Assembly (NCBI GenBank): GCA_963969595.1
Contig: OZ018418.1
Location: 11,847,001-11,911,000 of the forward strand
Source of the DNA: Neckera pumila
Lineage: Eukaryota > Streptophyta > Bryopsida > Hypnales > Neckeraceae
Reading direction: 5' to 3'
DNA: 64,000 nucleotides
The translations under genes were made by a program, and so were the position numbers. Positions 43,713 through 54,048 of this stretch are shown one piece after another; position 1 is the first letter of the stretch; each line of letters opens with the position of its first letter. The notes beneath the pieces are model-generated. The model was not told the DNA's origin and did no database searches. It saw only the letters and a list, made by a program, of their open reading frames with translations.

Positions 43713-44485
43713 AATAGTGCCAGGCCCCCGTAGGTGGTGTCTAAGAAACTTTTTTTTTTAATTTTTAATTTGGAAGCAAATGAATTTTACTGAAACTGAA
43801 ACCATACCAAATTCCTACTTTTAGTAGATAATATCATTGAAAGATTATTTTTTAAGTCTAACCATAAATCCAAAAACCAATTTTGGGGCATGAATGATTA
43901 TGATTTTTCCTATTCAAAATTTTGTGCAAAGGTACTCATTGCAATCTTGACTTCTTGCATTGTTTAGGACTCTTAGAAATTGGCCTCAAATACTCTAGCT
44001 CTTGGAAAAAAAATCATTGACACTAAGAATTCTTTTTTAAAATTTATAGAGTAGATTTTGAGACGTCATAAAATGATTGGGGTTATATATTTTATTAGGC
44101 CCTTCAACCTCATATGTTTGTGGTCTTGAATGTTTTAGATTTGACATGCAGAAAGAGAACTCAAAGGTTTTTATAGTTTTAACACCCTGATGATCAAACA
44201 TTACAATCTTTCAATCCTTAAATGATGTTGTTGTGTTTACTTTTCCTATGTGATATTTAACATGTGTAGTTTGAATTTGTATGGTTACAATACCCAAAAA
44301 TTTGATTCAACTTATCAAAAGGTTGGCCTCTAGTTCAATATAGAATAAATTTCAAGAGGCAAAAAATAGGCCTTGGGTATTTAGGGGTTAACGTTTCCAA
44401 TGAAATTCTAGAGCATTGTAATCCAAAAAAAAAACAAATTCTAAAAAAAAAAAGATATTGAACCCCTCATTTTTTATTAAATGGG
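43713..44485. other. No gene recognised
   Basis: AT-rich noncoding DNA. TTTAGGGGTTAA near 44380 resembles one end of the TTAA-flanked element at 30054, but no partner end was found. Confidence 0.4.
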
Positions 44486-47400
44486 TGTCGTAGCACAGAA
44501 AGTACAAAATCCTTCTCTAAGGCCTTAATGGACCCTAAAGTGACTCGTATATCGTTCCGCAGAGATCTCGGTGTAATTTTATTAAGTGGCCGGAATGCAG
44601 TGAATTGGTATCCCAAAACAAACTCCAAGTACTAGTCTAGACCGGATCTAGCTCTAGTAATTCGGAACCGGAAACTCCTTTCCCGATTATATATCCGGTC
44701 TAGAGTATGTAACTATATGTAATAAATTCAAGTTTAACCTCTGGACCAAGAGGGATCTGCAACTTTGGGCTTCAGGAAGGAAGCTTAACTCCTACCCTCC
44801 GAGTTTTAACGTGTCAGAAGATTCACGATTATAAACTTAAAAAGAAAACTTTGACAAGAACAACGAGAAAGAAACCGTCCTCACAACAAGACTGGATGGG
44901 CTACGCAGGCTAGCAGGTCACGCAAGAAAGTCTGGATTCTCCTAACAATTACTACAATGACAGACTACAGGACAATCCACGGCCTAGATAGAGAAGGGGC
45001 GTTAGGAAAAAATGGAAGAGCTATAATACTTCTTGACAAAAGCAATTTCTTGACAAAAGCTAGCTCTAATCCTTGCAAGGAAATCCTACTGTATCCTGTC
45101 TAACATGCAATCTCTCCAAGGACCGGATACTTCCTGTATCCGGGTATCACTTCCTCCTTACCCAACTCTGCACGATCTCACTGCTCTCACAATAACACGG
45201 ACAAGTGCTAAAAGGTACAGCTCACAGTTGTGAATTGAAAACTGCAATGGCATTTGCAGAAAATTGGGAATACAAAGTATGGAAAATGCTACCCGGATCA
45301 AACCTAAAATCCGCCTTTAAATACTAAACTACCCTTCAAGCTCAAAAAGCGCCTAAGGCCAAAAACAACCAAAGGAATGACACGTTTCATTCCTAACTTC
45401 CTGTCAATTTTAGGCAACCTAAACTACAGTCAAAAAGCTTCCACTAAATGTGGATCTTAGATCCTAAAAAAATCTAGAATCAACTTAAGTCTTAACTCCT
45501 TCTAAACTATAAATATATCTACACATCTACTTGTCAAAATTAGGCATGCAGCCCTACAGTCACTGTCAGAACCTTCACCTACTTCCTACTTTTCTTCACT
45601 GGAGAAAACCCTGCCTTAGCTGGTCCCTTCCGCGTCAAGGGCTTCTTTCTGGTCTGCGGCCTGGCAGTTTGTTTGGACCGGACTTTTGCCTTCTCTCTAG
45701 CCGCCTTCGCCTTTGTCGCTCGGGTCTTTGCCAAGGCCTGATCGGGATCCGAATAAGGTTCAGTATCCTGGTCGGAACGGGATTCCTCTTCATCATAGTC
45801 ATAATCCTCTTCTTCTTCCTCCTCCTCCTGAACCTTGATGGATTTCTTCTTGGCCGATTGTGGTTCAGGAGCCTTTTTCTTATGCGGGACTGGAGCAGGC
45901 TTTGCTACTTTGCTCTGAGGTGTCGCATCTCCTCCAGCCGGTTTTCTAATTAGGCCCTTACTCGGTGAGCTGGATGAAGTGCCGCGACCGGCTCCAGTCT
46001 CTATCTTCACCACGGACTGCATCAGGGCCGTCATCTTCCCTGCATCTTCAAACTGCACCTTCTTTCCGGAAGTCTTGGGAGAAGACTCGGAGGGTGAGAG
46101 GGCACTAATCTGCTTCACCTTGGTACTCTCCCCTGGAATGGACCCTCCTGGTCTAATTGCTGGTTCCGGTCTATGTGCCTTTGCTGGATCCGGTCTCGTT
46201 ACTTTCGTGACCTCCAACTCGTCATTCTCCGGATCCGGGTCGATGACTTTGGTGCTCTCCACCTCAGTCTGCTGCACCTGACTTGTCTTGGCTTCCTGGT
46301 GCTCCTCCGGTACAGGTAGGTCTGGTTGCTCGTGAGAAGTCTCACCTTTACCTTTGTCCTCTGCTGTTGGCTGCTGAACTGGTTCGTGATCCGGTTCCGG
46401 TCTTGGTGCAGAATCACTTCGAGGGTTTACCTCGCGCATCACTTTTCGCAGCTGCTCCAAAGTGGACTCCATCTTCTTGTGATAAGTCACCATAGCCAAT
46501 ATGAGCTTCTGATGCAGCTATCGTCCTTCCACCATTACTTGTTGGTCAAACAAGTTAACCTTGTTGATAACTTCACCCGGATGGGTGATGAATTCCCGGA
46601 TTCGGAAGATGGTGGCTTGCGTCTGCGTGGAGAATGCTTTCTCCTTCTCCACCTCTTCTGTTTTCTGGCGCAACTCCTGTTTAAGAGTGGCCACTTGGCC
46701 GGAAAGCTTTGCCAATTCTTCCTTGTTTTCATTCTTCTCCTTCTCTTGGGTAAGCCGTATTACCCGGGTTAAGGCTTGAGCTGGATGGACGGCGTCCACT
46801 GTGGTGCAAATGGTTTGCATCACCCCTCGCTCCTTCTCGTATCGATTCCTGAAGTCGCTCAATTCTCGGGTGATTCTCTCTAGCGGCTCGTCTCTCCAGA
46901 CCGGATCGGTATCCTTGATCTGCTCTTCCTCTACCTGACCCTTTCTTCTTGTTTCCTCACCCTTATCATCATCCTCATCGTCTTCAGACTCGCTCTGCTC
47001 ATCCTCATCGTCTCCCTCATCTGAGGATTCTTCCTCTCTTCCGGTCTCAGGATCTAAGTCCGGAACTTCAAACTCTACTAGGGCAGCAGCGGCCTCATAC
47101 TCTACCTCTTCATCTTTTGTCATCACCCCCTTAGAATGATACAGATGAAACAGGAACGGACAGATGGCGGAAGGCTTGGCCTTCCCAACATTATTCATCA
47201 TTTTCAGTACTTGGTCCTAGATGACCACTCCCCAATCTACTTTCCGGTCTCCAGACAATGCACCAAATATTGTGTTGGCCAATGTCCGAGAAACTTGGCT
47301 TGGCCTTTCTGGGTTGAGAATGGCCAAGACATATTGTAACAACCGCTTCTCTCTCTGACTGATACAATCGGTGATTGAGAACCCGTCTTTCTTACTAATT

Positions 47401-48393
47401 GGATTTCGGAACTTATCCACCGTATATTGGTGTTTCCGGGATGTACTTCCTTCACCTTCTTGGCCGAATAGATAGACCTTCCTCCACATGTCCGCCGTCC
47501 ATCGCTTGGGCTTTGCACGGATTGTGGTCGCGGCACAAGTTGGCGCTCCAGGCCTCAATTCCGCCACTACTGCTTTGCTTCTGAAGTCCCACGGTTGGAT
47601 CAGGAACCCAGCGCACTCCATCTACTCCAGGTCTTCCTTTAGCTCCGCCAGCTCCAGCTTCTCCTTGGGCAATCGTGGCGTCACATACTGGAGCCAGATG
47701 GTGGCTCCTCCGCTCTGACTTGCAGCCATCTCTCCTTCCGATAGGATGCGGCCGGTCTACTCTCGGAAATCGGAAAAAGAGTGGTCCTCACGACTCTCTC
47801 TCTCTCCCTTTCAGTTGTGCAAGTACTAACGCTAAGCTAGGATGCTAGCAGACCTCTCTCTTGCGCTTAATGTTCTTCAAGCACTCTCTTCCGCAGTCCG
47901 TCAACTCAAAACCCAATACTGATGCACAGACCGGAAACCAGTAATGGTGCACATTGCTACAACTTTCAATCAGGGCAGGAAAATGTAAGTGACCAGTCTC
48001 TGGACGGATGGGGTTTAAGAGAGCCAATCCCAGCTGCTCCTAATGATTCCCCTAATCCAGGCTTTGCCCATTAAACCTGCCCGTTTAGGATTTCCGTTCA
48101 CTAATGATTAGAACGTTCCCGTAGTTCCCTAGGGTTAAGTAGGTCACCGTTGGATGCCGGTTCCTGTTACCCCTTTCCTGATCCGGTCTACGCAAATTCG
48201 AACTCCGGTTCCTTGTTTCCGGTACATTCGGTTAGCCTTTACATTGATTCCTGATTAGTCCACTTCTGGTTTCCGGTTCTAAACATTAGATGGTCTATAA
48301 CTATCTTAAAATCGAAAAAATGTACTGCTAAGAAGAATATTATTCCTTCATTTATATTTCAAATTAGTAAAAGTGGATTTTCAGGTTCCGACA
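44486..48393 (-). mobile_element. Element D: complete 3.9-kb FHLYH-type element with TSD ATGGG
   Basis: Plus strand begins TGTCGTAGCACAGAAAG at 44486 and ends CAGGTTCCGACA at 48393. ATGGG is present at 44481-44485 and 48394-48398, a perfect 5-bp duplication outside any local repeat. On the minus strand the order is 5' end (TGTCGGAACCTGAAAATCC), leader, gag-like ORF (47729-45579), and about 1.1 kb of noncoding DNA. That noncoding part shares blocks with element B's 3' part, for example GCAGGTCACNCARGAA and ACRACAGAYCTCAG-like words. No pol ORF and no internal terminal copy found. Confidence 0.88.
45579..47729 (-). pseudogene. Gag-like FHLYH protein of element D, one frame with three TAG stops
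   Basis: Starts at ATG 47729 (MAASQSGGATIWLQYVTPRL). The frame is continuous for 717 codons, interrupted only by TAG at 47622, 47217 and 46518. N-terminal half: ELAELKEDLE, GFLIQPWDFRS, a DKF motif, KKDGFSITDC, RLLQYVLAI, RPSQVSRTLANTIFGALSG, then CPFLFHLYH. Middle: acidic stretch (SSDEGDDEDEQSESEDDEDD) and coiled coil (ELAKLSGQVATLKQELRQKT). C-terminal part: Pro/Glu-rich, then acidic EEEEEEEDYDYDEEE and a strongly basic tail ending SPVKKSRK. This is the best-preserved member of the family. The layout suggests a self-associating, nucleic-acid-binding structural protein; no enzymatic motif. Confidence 0.75.
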
Positions 48394-48398
48394 ATGGG

Positions 48399-49838
48399 GA
48401 ATTAATTTTCACCTAACTCCCCTCATTCGTATAAAGAATTCACAGTAATTTCAGGGTCAGAGGTGTTTATACTTGATATTTTATATTTGAATGATTGAAG
48501 TCTTAAGGTCTGGGGTCCACAATTATAAAATCAATTGTCCGTGGTTTAAGGATGCAAAGTATACACTTGTACGGTTGAAGCTTAACGGTTGAAGAGTCAT
48601 GGTTTTTGGGTTTAAGGTTTAGAGTTTAGGGGGGCATTGTTCATGGCTAGTAATGCTTAGGCTTAAGATTAATTTATTTCAAAATCATGGATATTGGTTT
48701 CAACTGAAGGTGTATAGTTCATGATTTAGGGTGGTCAATTCTAGAATCTTGGATTTTAGATAGACGATTTTTGGATTACCGGTTCTAGAACCTTTTGTTC
48801 AAGTTTTCTAAATTCATGCTTAAAGGATTTTGAGATTTGTCACAATTTAGAAATTATATACGGTTCAGGGTTTAGGGTCTACGGAATTTATACGTAGCGT
48901 AGAATGAACTTGAAGTTTAGTGCTTCTAGCATTTTCCACTTGTTGTGTCCTCTCAAACTTGTAACATGGAAACTTTTAATTCAAACTCAAAATTAAAGCT
49001 TCAAGCCAGTTGTGGCTAAGCTGTTGTTAATTTCTTCTTTTGCAATAAAATTTTGTTTCATTTGAGTCCAAAAAAACCGAAATCTAAAATTATAGCTAAA
49101 ATTTTAAATTAACATTCATACTAGCTATAGTAAAGATCCAATTGTATATAAAGGATTGTATGCATTCAACAATTACACACGTTATAGTTCAATCATTAAG
49201 AAAAAAATTTAAATGAAACACTTTCAATCCACAATCATGAAAGTGAACAAAGAAGAAAGAGAACCATTTGAATGTATTTATAGTATTTGAGTATGAGTTA
49301 ATTCTTTGAAATCAATGCACTTTGACTACTCGTGGGTGGTTGAACATGTCATTATGTCATTCCTGAAAACATTGTAGGTCACACAATTTTTCATCTTCAT
49401 TTTATAGTTGATTGTACGTGTTATACATTTACATTGTTATTTGATTATGATGATTGTACATAACTGTTAGTTAAAATACAACTCATTCATTTGATTTGAA
49501 ACAGTCGTATCTTATATTATGGACATTCAAGATATTATTCTTAGAAACGGTAAACTTAAAATAAATCACTATGATCTCTAGTTAGCACCAAAATTGCCAA
49601 CTGCTTGATTATAGACTTCATCTATACTTGTAATTTTATACACAAAAAATTCTATACTACAGAATTTAGTAGTAATAAAATTCATAACAGAGGTGATCTC
49701 TATTTATTTTTAATAACACTGCATACTCTGTAGGCAAAATAACCTACAATAATAATTGTAAAGAAGACAAGGCCTTGAAGTCAGTACTAAGTACTAGACG
49801 TCATTGACCCAAATCAATAATTTTTCATCCACCTATTA
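48399..49838. other. AT-rich noncoding DNA
   Basis: No supported ORF. Between 48480 and 48900 there are scattered GGTTTAGGGTTTAG-like words, too decayed to call a telomeric tract. Confidence 0.45.
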
Positions 49839-50345
49839 AACCTTGGTATGGAAAAAAAATGTAAAAGTTATAAATACTCCACTCGTCATGAAGTTAATAT
49901 TCATGAGTGGAAACAATCCATGCAACTTTTCCCAAAATGGACCACGTAACCAAGAAATGGGACCCCCATCTTGCGGCTCAAAGAAACCTCATTCTATAAG
50001 TCCGATTCAAAATAGTACACGTTGGGATGAAAAAAAAATGTAGAAGTTGTAAATACTCCGCTCATAAAGTTACGATTTATGAGCGAAAACAATCCATGCA
50101 ACTTTTTCCAAAATGGACCACGTAACTAAGAAATGGCCCCCCCATCCTGAGGTTCAAAGAAACCTCATTCCATAAGTCCGATTCAAAATAGTACACGTTG
50201 GGATGGAAAAAAAAATGTAGAAGTTGTAAATACTTTGCTCATAAAGTTACGATTCATAAGCGGAAACAATCCATGCAACTTTTTCCAAAATGGACCATGT
50301 AACTAAGAAATGAGACCCCCGTCCTGCGGTTCATAGATAAGTCCT
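49839..50345. repeat. 179-bp tandem repeat, nearly three units
   Basis: Units begin near 49843, 50023 and 50200 with GGGATGGAAAAAAAAATGTA and contain AAACAATCCATGCAACTTTT, CAAAATGGACCACGTAAC and CCGATTCAAAATAGTACACG. About 90% identity by eye; the third unit is incomplete. Confidence 0.85.
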
Positions 50346-50413
50346 ATCCATCCTGTGGCATATGCATCAGCAGCTTTAGAGTATACATGTTTTTTTCCAT
50401 GACCTCAAGCAAG

Positions 50414-51759
50414 TTAGCTGAGCCTTGCTCTCCTACAAATAGCAACAAACCTTTGAGTTGCTTTCTCTTTATTGAGTGCCTCTTGGATTTGGTAACCGTA
50501 TCTTGATGGTGCGTTTTTTAAGACTTGGCTGGAAAGTAACCAATCACAAATCCCAAATATACTGGGTTTTTTTTCCATGGACCAAAATGGAGCAAAAAAT
50601 TGGATGTAGATATGTTGTTGTGTATGTAGTTTGCCTCGTGGCATTTTCCCACAATAATAAGCAATGACAGTGCCAAGTTCACTCGTTTTTTGCGGAATGT
50701 GGCAACCCACTGCAACTCCTCATTTGTCAATTGAGTATCCGTCATCTTCACAATGTCATCCACTTCCATTGATTCGGGAACTTTGGAATCGAGTTTGCTT
50801 AGAAATTTTCTTAAAGACCTCTCATTCCACCTGAGCGAGTATCCTTCCATCATTTTTGGATGCATGTATGTCAATGATGTCGGGATGCTTCACCGGACAT
50901 CCTATAGCCTCAATCAACATCTCGCAATGTTTTGCCTTTTGATTTGTGGTCTTCAAGAGCTTTCCTGCAAACTCAAGTCAGTGGGGATGTTCGAAAGTTT
51001 CGTAAGCCGCACCTTCCTCACGTGCCTGTACGCACCTTCTACCTCTCGTCTTGGCATTGTTACCACTTTTGTTGATGGTGATAGCCAATACATTGATCTG
51101 CTCACACATTTATCCAGAATTTTTTCTTCCTGTATTTCTTTCCACGGTTGTTTTGTTTTATGGTGACTTACGCTAAAGTTCTGACACCATGTCTCAAATA
51201 TGTGTAATTTTAAAACAAATTCTAGATCTGCTTCATCCCAATTGCTCTTGTCCTCTTTCTTCTTTATACAATAACGCCAATTGTCCACAACATTGGTAGT
51301 TAGCTGAACCATCGTGTTATCCAAGAAATCCAAGTATGACCAATAATCTGAGCAATTGTTGAATTGCTCAGATGCAGCAAACTTCTTGTCAAGCTCTCTC
51401 TGTAAATGATCTACTAGCGCATTGTATCCGTCGACATTCCTGTTCACATAGTTTCTCTCCAAAGATCCAATGCTTCGCACTTTGTAGAACTCCACCAATA
51501 TTAGCTTAGCTTCATTTAAGTATTGTAGTGGAGGCCAATTTCAGTTCTGCAGCTTCTTTGCCCTCTTCTTCCTTGATGACGATGAAGGCTGTGATGAAGC
51601 TGACGCCATTGACATATGTGTTGGTGGAAGTCTTTCTTCATCAATCTGCTCCATGTCCACGAGCAGCCGTCGCTTCCTAGACAAACCACTTCCTTCTTCT
51701 TGCATATTGAAATCGTACTCTTTGAATATGATTGGTGAGTAATCCAAAGTGATATTCAT
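50414..51759 (-). pseudogene. Protein-kinase-like gene, decayed
   Basis: Likely start ATG 51759 (MNITLDYSPIIFKEYDFN), followed by a Ser-rich basic stretch (SSSSRKKRAKK). The frame runs on through TGA (51541), TGA (50953) and three more stops (TGA, TAG, TGA) to about 50590. The C-terminal segment has a kinase-like catalytic loop, HNNISTSNFLLHF, in the position of an HxDxxxxN loop, with the catalytic Asp replaced by Asn. A DFG-equivalent CDW appears in a shifted frame (FGICDWLLSSQ), followed by APSRYGYQIQEAL. The N-terminal half (VEFYKVRSIGSLERNYV; WSYLDFLDNTMVQLTTNVVDNWR) matches nothing I know. Four of five stops are TGA, as expected if CGA codons decayed. The kinase assignment rests on the loop alone. 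A TATA box lies 140 bp upstream. Confidence 0.5.
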
Positions 51760-51900
51760 TGACAAAAAAAAAAAAAAATCGGGTATGCTATTAGGGCCAA
51801 GCCCCAAACTCCACCAATCTCCCTTATTAGACCACTGAGTGAGCTAACGTGGGAGGCATCCAAAGAGGGCTTGGCAAGGGATAGGTAGAGTAGGGAGGGG

Positions 51901-51908
51901 ATTATATA
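51901..51908 (-). promoter_or_regulatory. TATA box upstream of the kinase-like pseudogene
   Basis: TATATAAT on the minus strand (CTATATAATCCCCTCCC), about 140 bp before the likely start codon. The GTCCSCGCCC cluster begins immediately upstream, the same arrangement as at 53655-53916. Confidence 0.55.
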
Positions 51909-51924
51909 GACCCTGCCCTAAAAC

Positions 51925-52165
51925 CGCATGCGCCCGGCTACGTTCCCGCGCCTGTCTTTGACATTCCCGCCCGACATCCTTATGCGCGAAGCTTGCATTC
52001 TCGCCTATCCGAACAATGCGCTCGCCTTCCAACTACGTCCACGCCCTGGTCAGTTACGTCCCCGCCCTTTCGGTTTTGAGTCCCCGCCCGTCCGGTTTTG
52101 AGACCCTGCTCGTAGGAATCGATGGCGTCCCAACCCTGTCCATTAAGTCCCCGCCTAGTCGATGA
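51925..52165. promoter_or_regulatory. Cluster of GTCCNCGCCC words, promoter-proximal
   Basis: About ten copies of a CGTCCACGCCC / AGTCCCCGCCC theme spaced 20-30 bp apart (for example ACGTCCACGCCCTGG, ACGTCCCCGCCCTTTC, AGTCCCCGCCCGTCC). GC-rich island in AT-rich DNA, lying between the TATA box at 51901 and the T-rich repeat at 52170. Could act as a GC-box array, or be only a decayed minisatellite. Confidence 0.55.
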
Positions 52166-52169
52166 AATC

Positions 52170-53650
52170 GCCATTTTTCTTTTTCCTTAACCTATTTTGT
52201 TGAATTTAGGGACTCTTGTGGGAAAAAAATTTAATTCTTATTGTTCACGCCCTATTTGCAGGGGTAATTCTTGTTGGTTTAGATGAAATTTTAAGTTCCC
52301 TTTTGACACTCTATATTTTTGGATATGATTCTTTGATTAAGGTCAATTTTTTATTTCTTTTACACACTCTATTTTCTTGGATATGTCTTTGGTTTAGGTG
52401 TGATTTTTATTTCATTTTTTACACCTTTCTTTTTATTAATACATTAAGACATGTTGGTTAATATAACAAATTCATTTTGTTTTACATCCAATTTATTTCT
52501 TTAAATACGTCTCCTTGGTTTAGGTGACATTTTTCTTTTTTTATTATCCTATTTTGTTTAGTTTAGGTACTCTGGTGGAAAACTTAAAAAAAAATCTTAT
52601 TGGTCACGTCCTATTTTCGTGTGTGATTCTTATTTGTTTAATTCAATTTTTCATTTTTCTTTTTGCAATCTACTTTTTTTGGTAGGTTCTTCTTATTTAG
52701 ATGAGATTTTTTTTTTTTTTCCATACCCTATTTTAATGGACAAAATTCTTTGGTTAATATAAATAATTCTTTTTCTTTCCATATTCTATTTTCCGGGGTA
52801 CGTCTATTTGGTTCAAGTGACATTAATATTTCTTTTTTCACACCCTATTTTTGAGGATAAGTCTCTTTGGTTTAGGTGATATTTTTATTTCTTTTTTACA
52901 TCTTATTGTTTGGATTAAGACATTAAGATGCGTTGATTAATATAATAAATCTATTTGTTTTCACACACTTTTAAAAAAAATAGGTATCCTAAATTTAGGT
53001 GCCATTGTTTTGTTTTTTCCTTATCCTATTCTGGGGGTTTTAGGGACTCTAGCGGGAAAAAAAATTATTCTTATTGTGCACACCCTATTTTTTGAGGTAG
53101 TTCTCATTGATTTAAGTGAAATTTTTGTTTCTTTTTCCACACCTTATTTTTTTGAATACGGCTCTTCGGTTTACGTGAGATTTTAATTTCTTTTTGTACA
53201 CCCTATTTTAATGGATGGTTAATATTAAACCTTTTTTAGACATTACACCTTATTTTTTTTGGTAGGTCTCTTTAGTCTAGGTAAGATTTTTATTTCCATT
53301 TTTTAGAGGGGGTGGATTGAACAAATGGTAGACCCATTGCATTAAAAAGAAAAAAACAAGTACAAAAATAGCCAAGCCCAAAGGCTAGTCAAATGAAGAA
53401 AAATGAGTAAAACAAATTGGTTCCTTTTGCACACCCTCTTTTCCTGTAAAGGGCTCTATTTACTGTTCACACCCTATTTCTTGGAGTACGTCTCCTTGGT
53501 TTAGGTGAATTTTTTTTTCTATCAGCACACCCTATTTTTGGAGATCGGTCTCTTACTTTCCTTGGTGTAGTTGAAAATTTTATTTCCTTTTCCAGACCCT
53601 ATTTTTTATATTAGATCCCAACTTATCTTTTCTTATTTTTCCTGAAACTT
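52170..53650. repeat. T-rich degenerate repeat (CACCCTATTTTTTGG / TTGGTTTAGGTGA)
   Basis: Roughly fifteen units of 60-120 bp, each with CACACCCTATTTTT, GGATACGTCTCTTTGG and TTTAGGTGAGATTTTTATTTC. A longer-period word, GGGACTCTNGYGGGAAAAAAA, recurs near 52208, 52567 and 53042. Strong T bias on the plus strand. Confidence 0.75.
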
Positions 53651-53654
53651 TTTT

Positions 53655-53900
53655 CTTTACCTTACGTCCCCGCCACTACAGAGATCCGTCCACGCCCAGT
53701 CAAAAATCCATCCACGCGTTGGTATTCTGTCCGCACCCAGACTCGACGATGTCTGCACGCCATGTTATTGCGTCCGCACCCAGATGCGACAACATCCACG
53801 TCTTGTCCTTGCGTCCGCGCCCGTACACGATTCTATTTGCGCCCTGGTCATTCCGTCCACGCCTTGTCGCGATTTAGTCCCCACCCATTGCTTGCGCCTC
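53655..53900. promoter_or_regulatory. Second GTCCGCGCCC cluster, promoter-proximal
   Basis: About ten words such as ACGTCCCCGCCAC, CGTCCACGCCCAG, CGTCCGCACCCAG and GCGTCCGCGCCCG, spaced 20-30 bp apart, ending just before the TATA box at 53909. Mirrors the cluster at 51925-52165 on the other side of the T-rich repeat, though both clusters read in the same plus-strand orientation. Confidence 0.55.
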
Positions 53901-53908
53901 TTAGCGAC

Positions 53909-53916
53909 TATATAAG
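53909..53916 (+). promoter_or_regulatory. TATA box upstream of the WCYIDK gene
   Basis: TATATAAG in GCGACTATATAAGTCCC, about 140 bp before the first plausible ATG (54049) of the WCYIDK gene. Confidence 0.6.
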
Positions 53917-54048
53917 TCCCTACCCCTTCATTCACTTCTTGCTTCATAACTTCCTGGGTCCTCCAATTCTTTATTGAGCTGGTTGCTTGGGATGCTTTGT
54001 GGGGTCTTCTTTTATTACACACCCATAATTTTCCAAATTCCACGAGTG

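Noticed and set aside
44370..44392. TTTAGGGGTTAA, possible end of a second TTAA-flanked element
   Set aside because: No partner CCCCTAAA end was found within 1.5 kb, and the internal sequence does not match 29130-30054.
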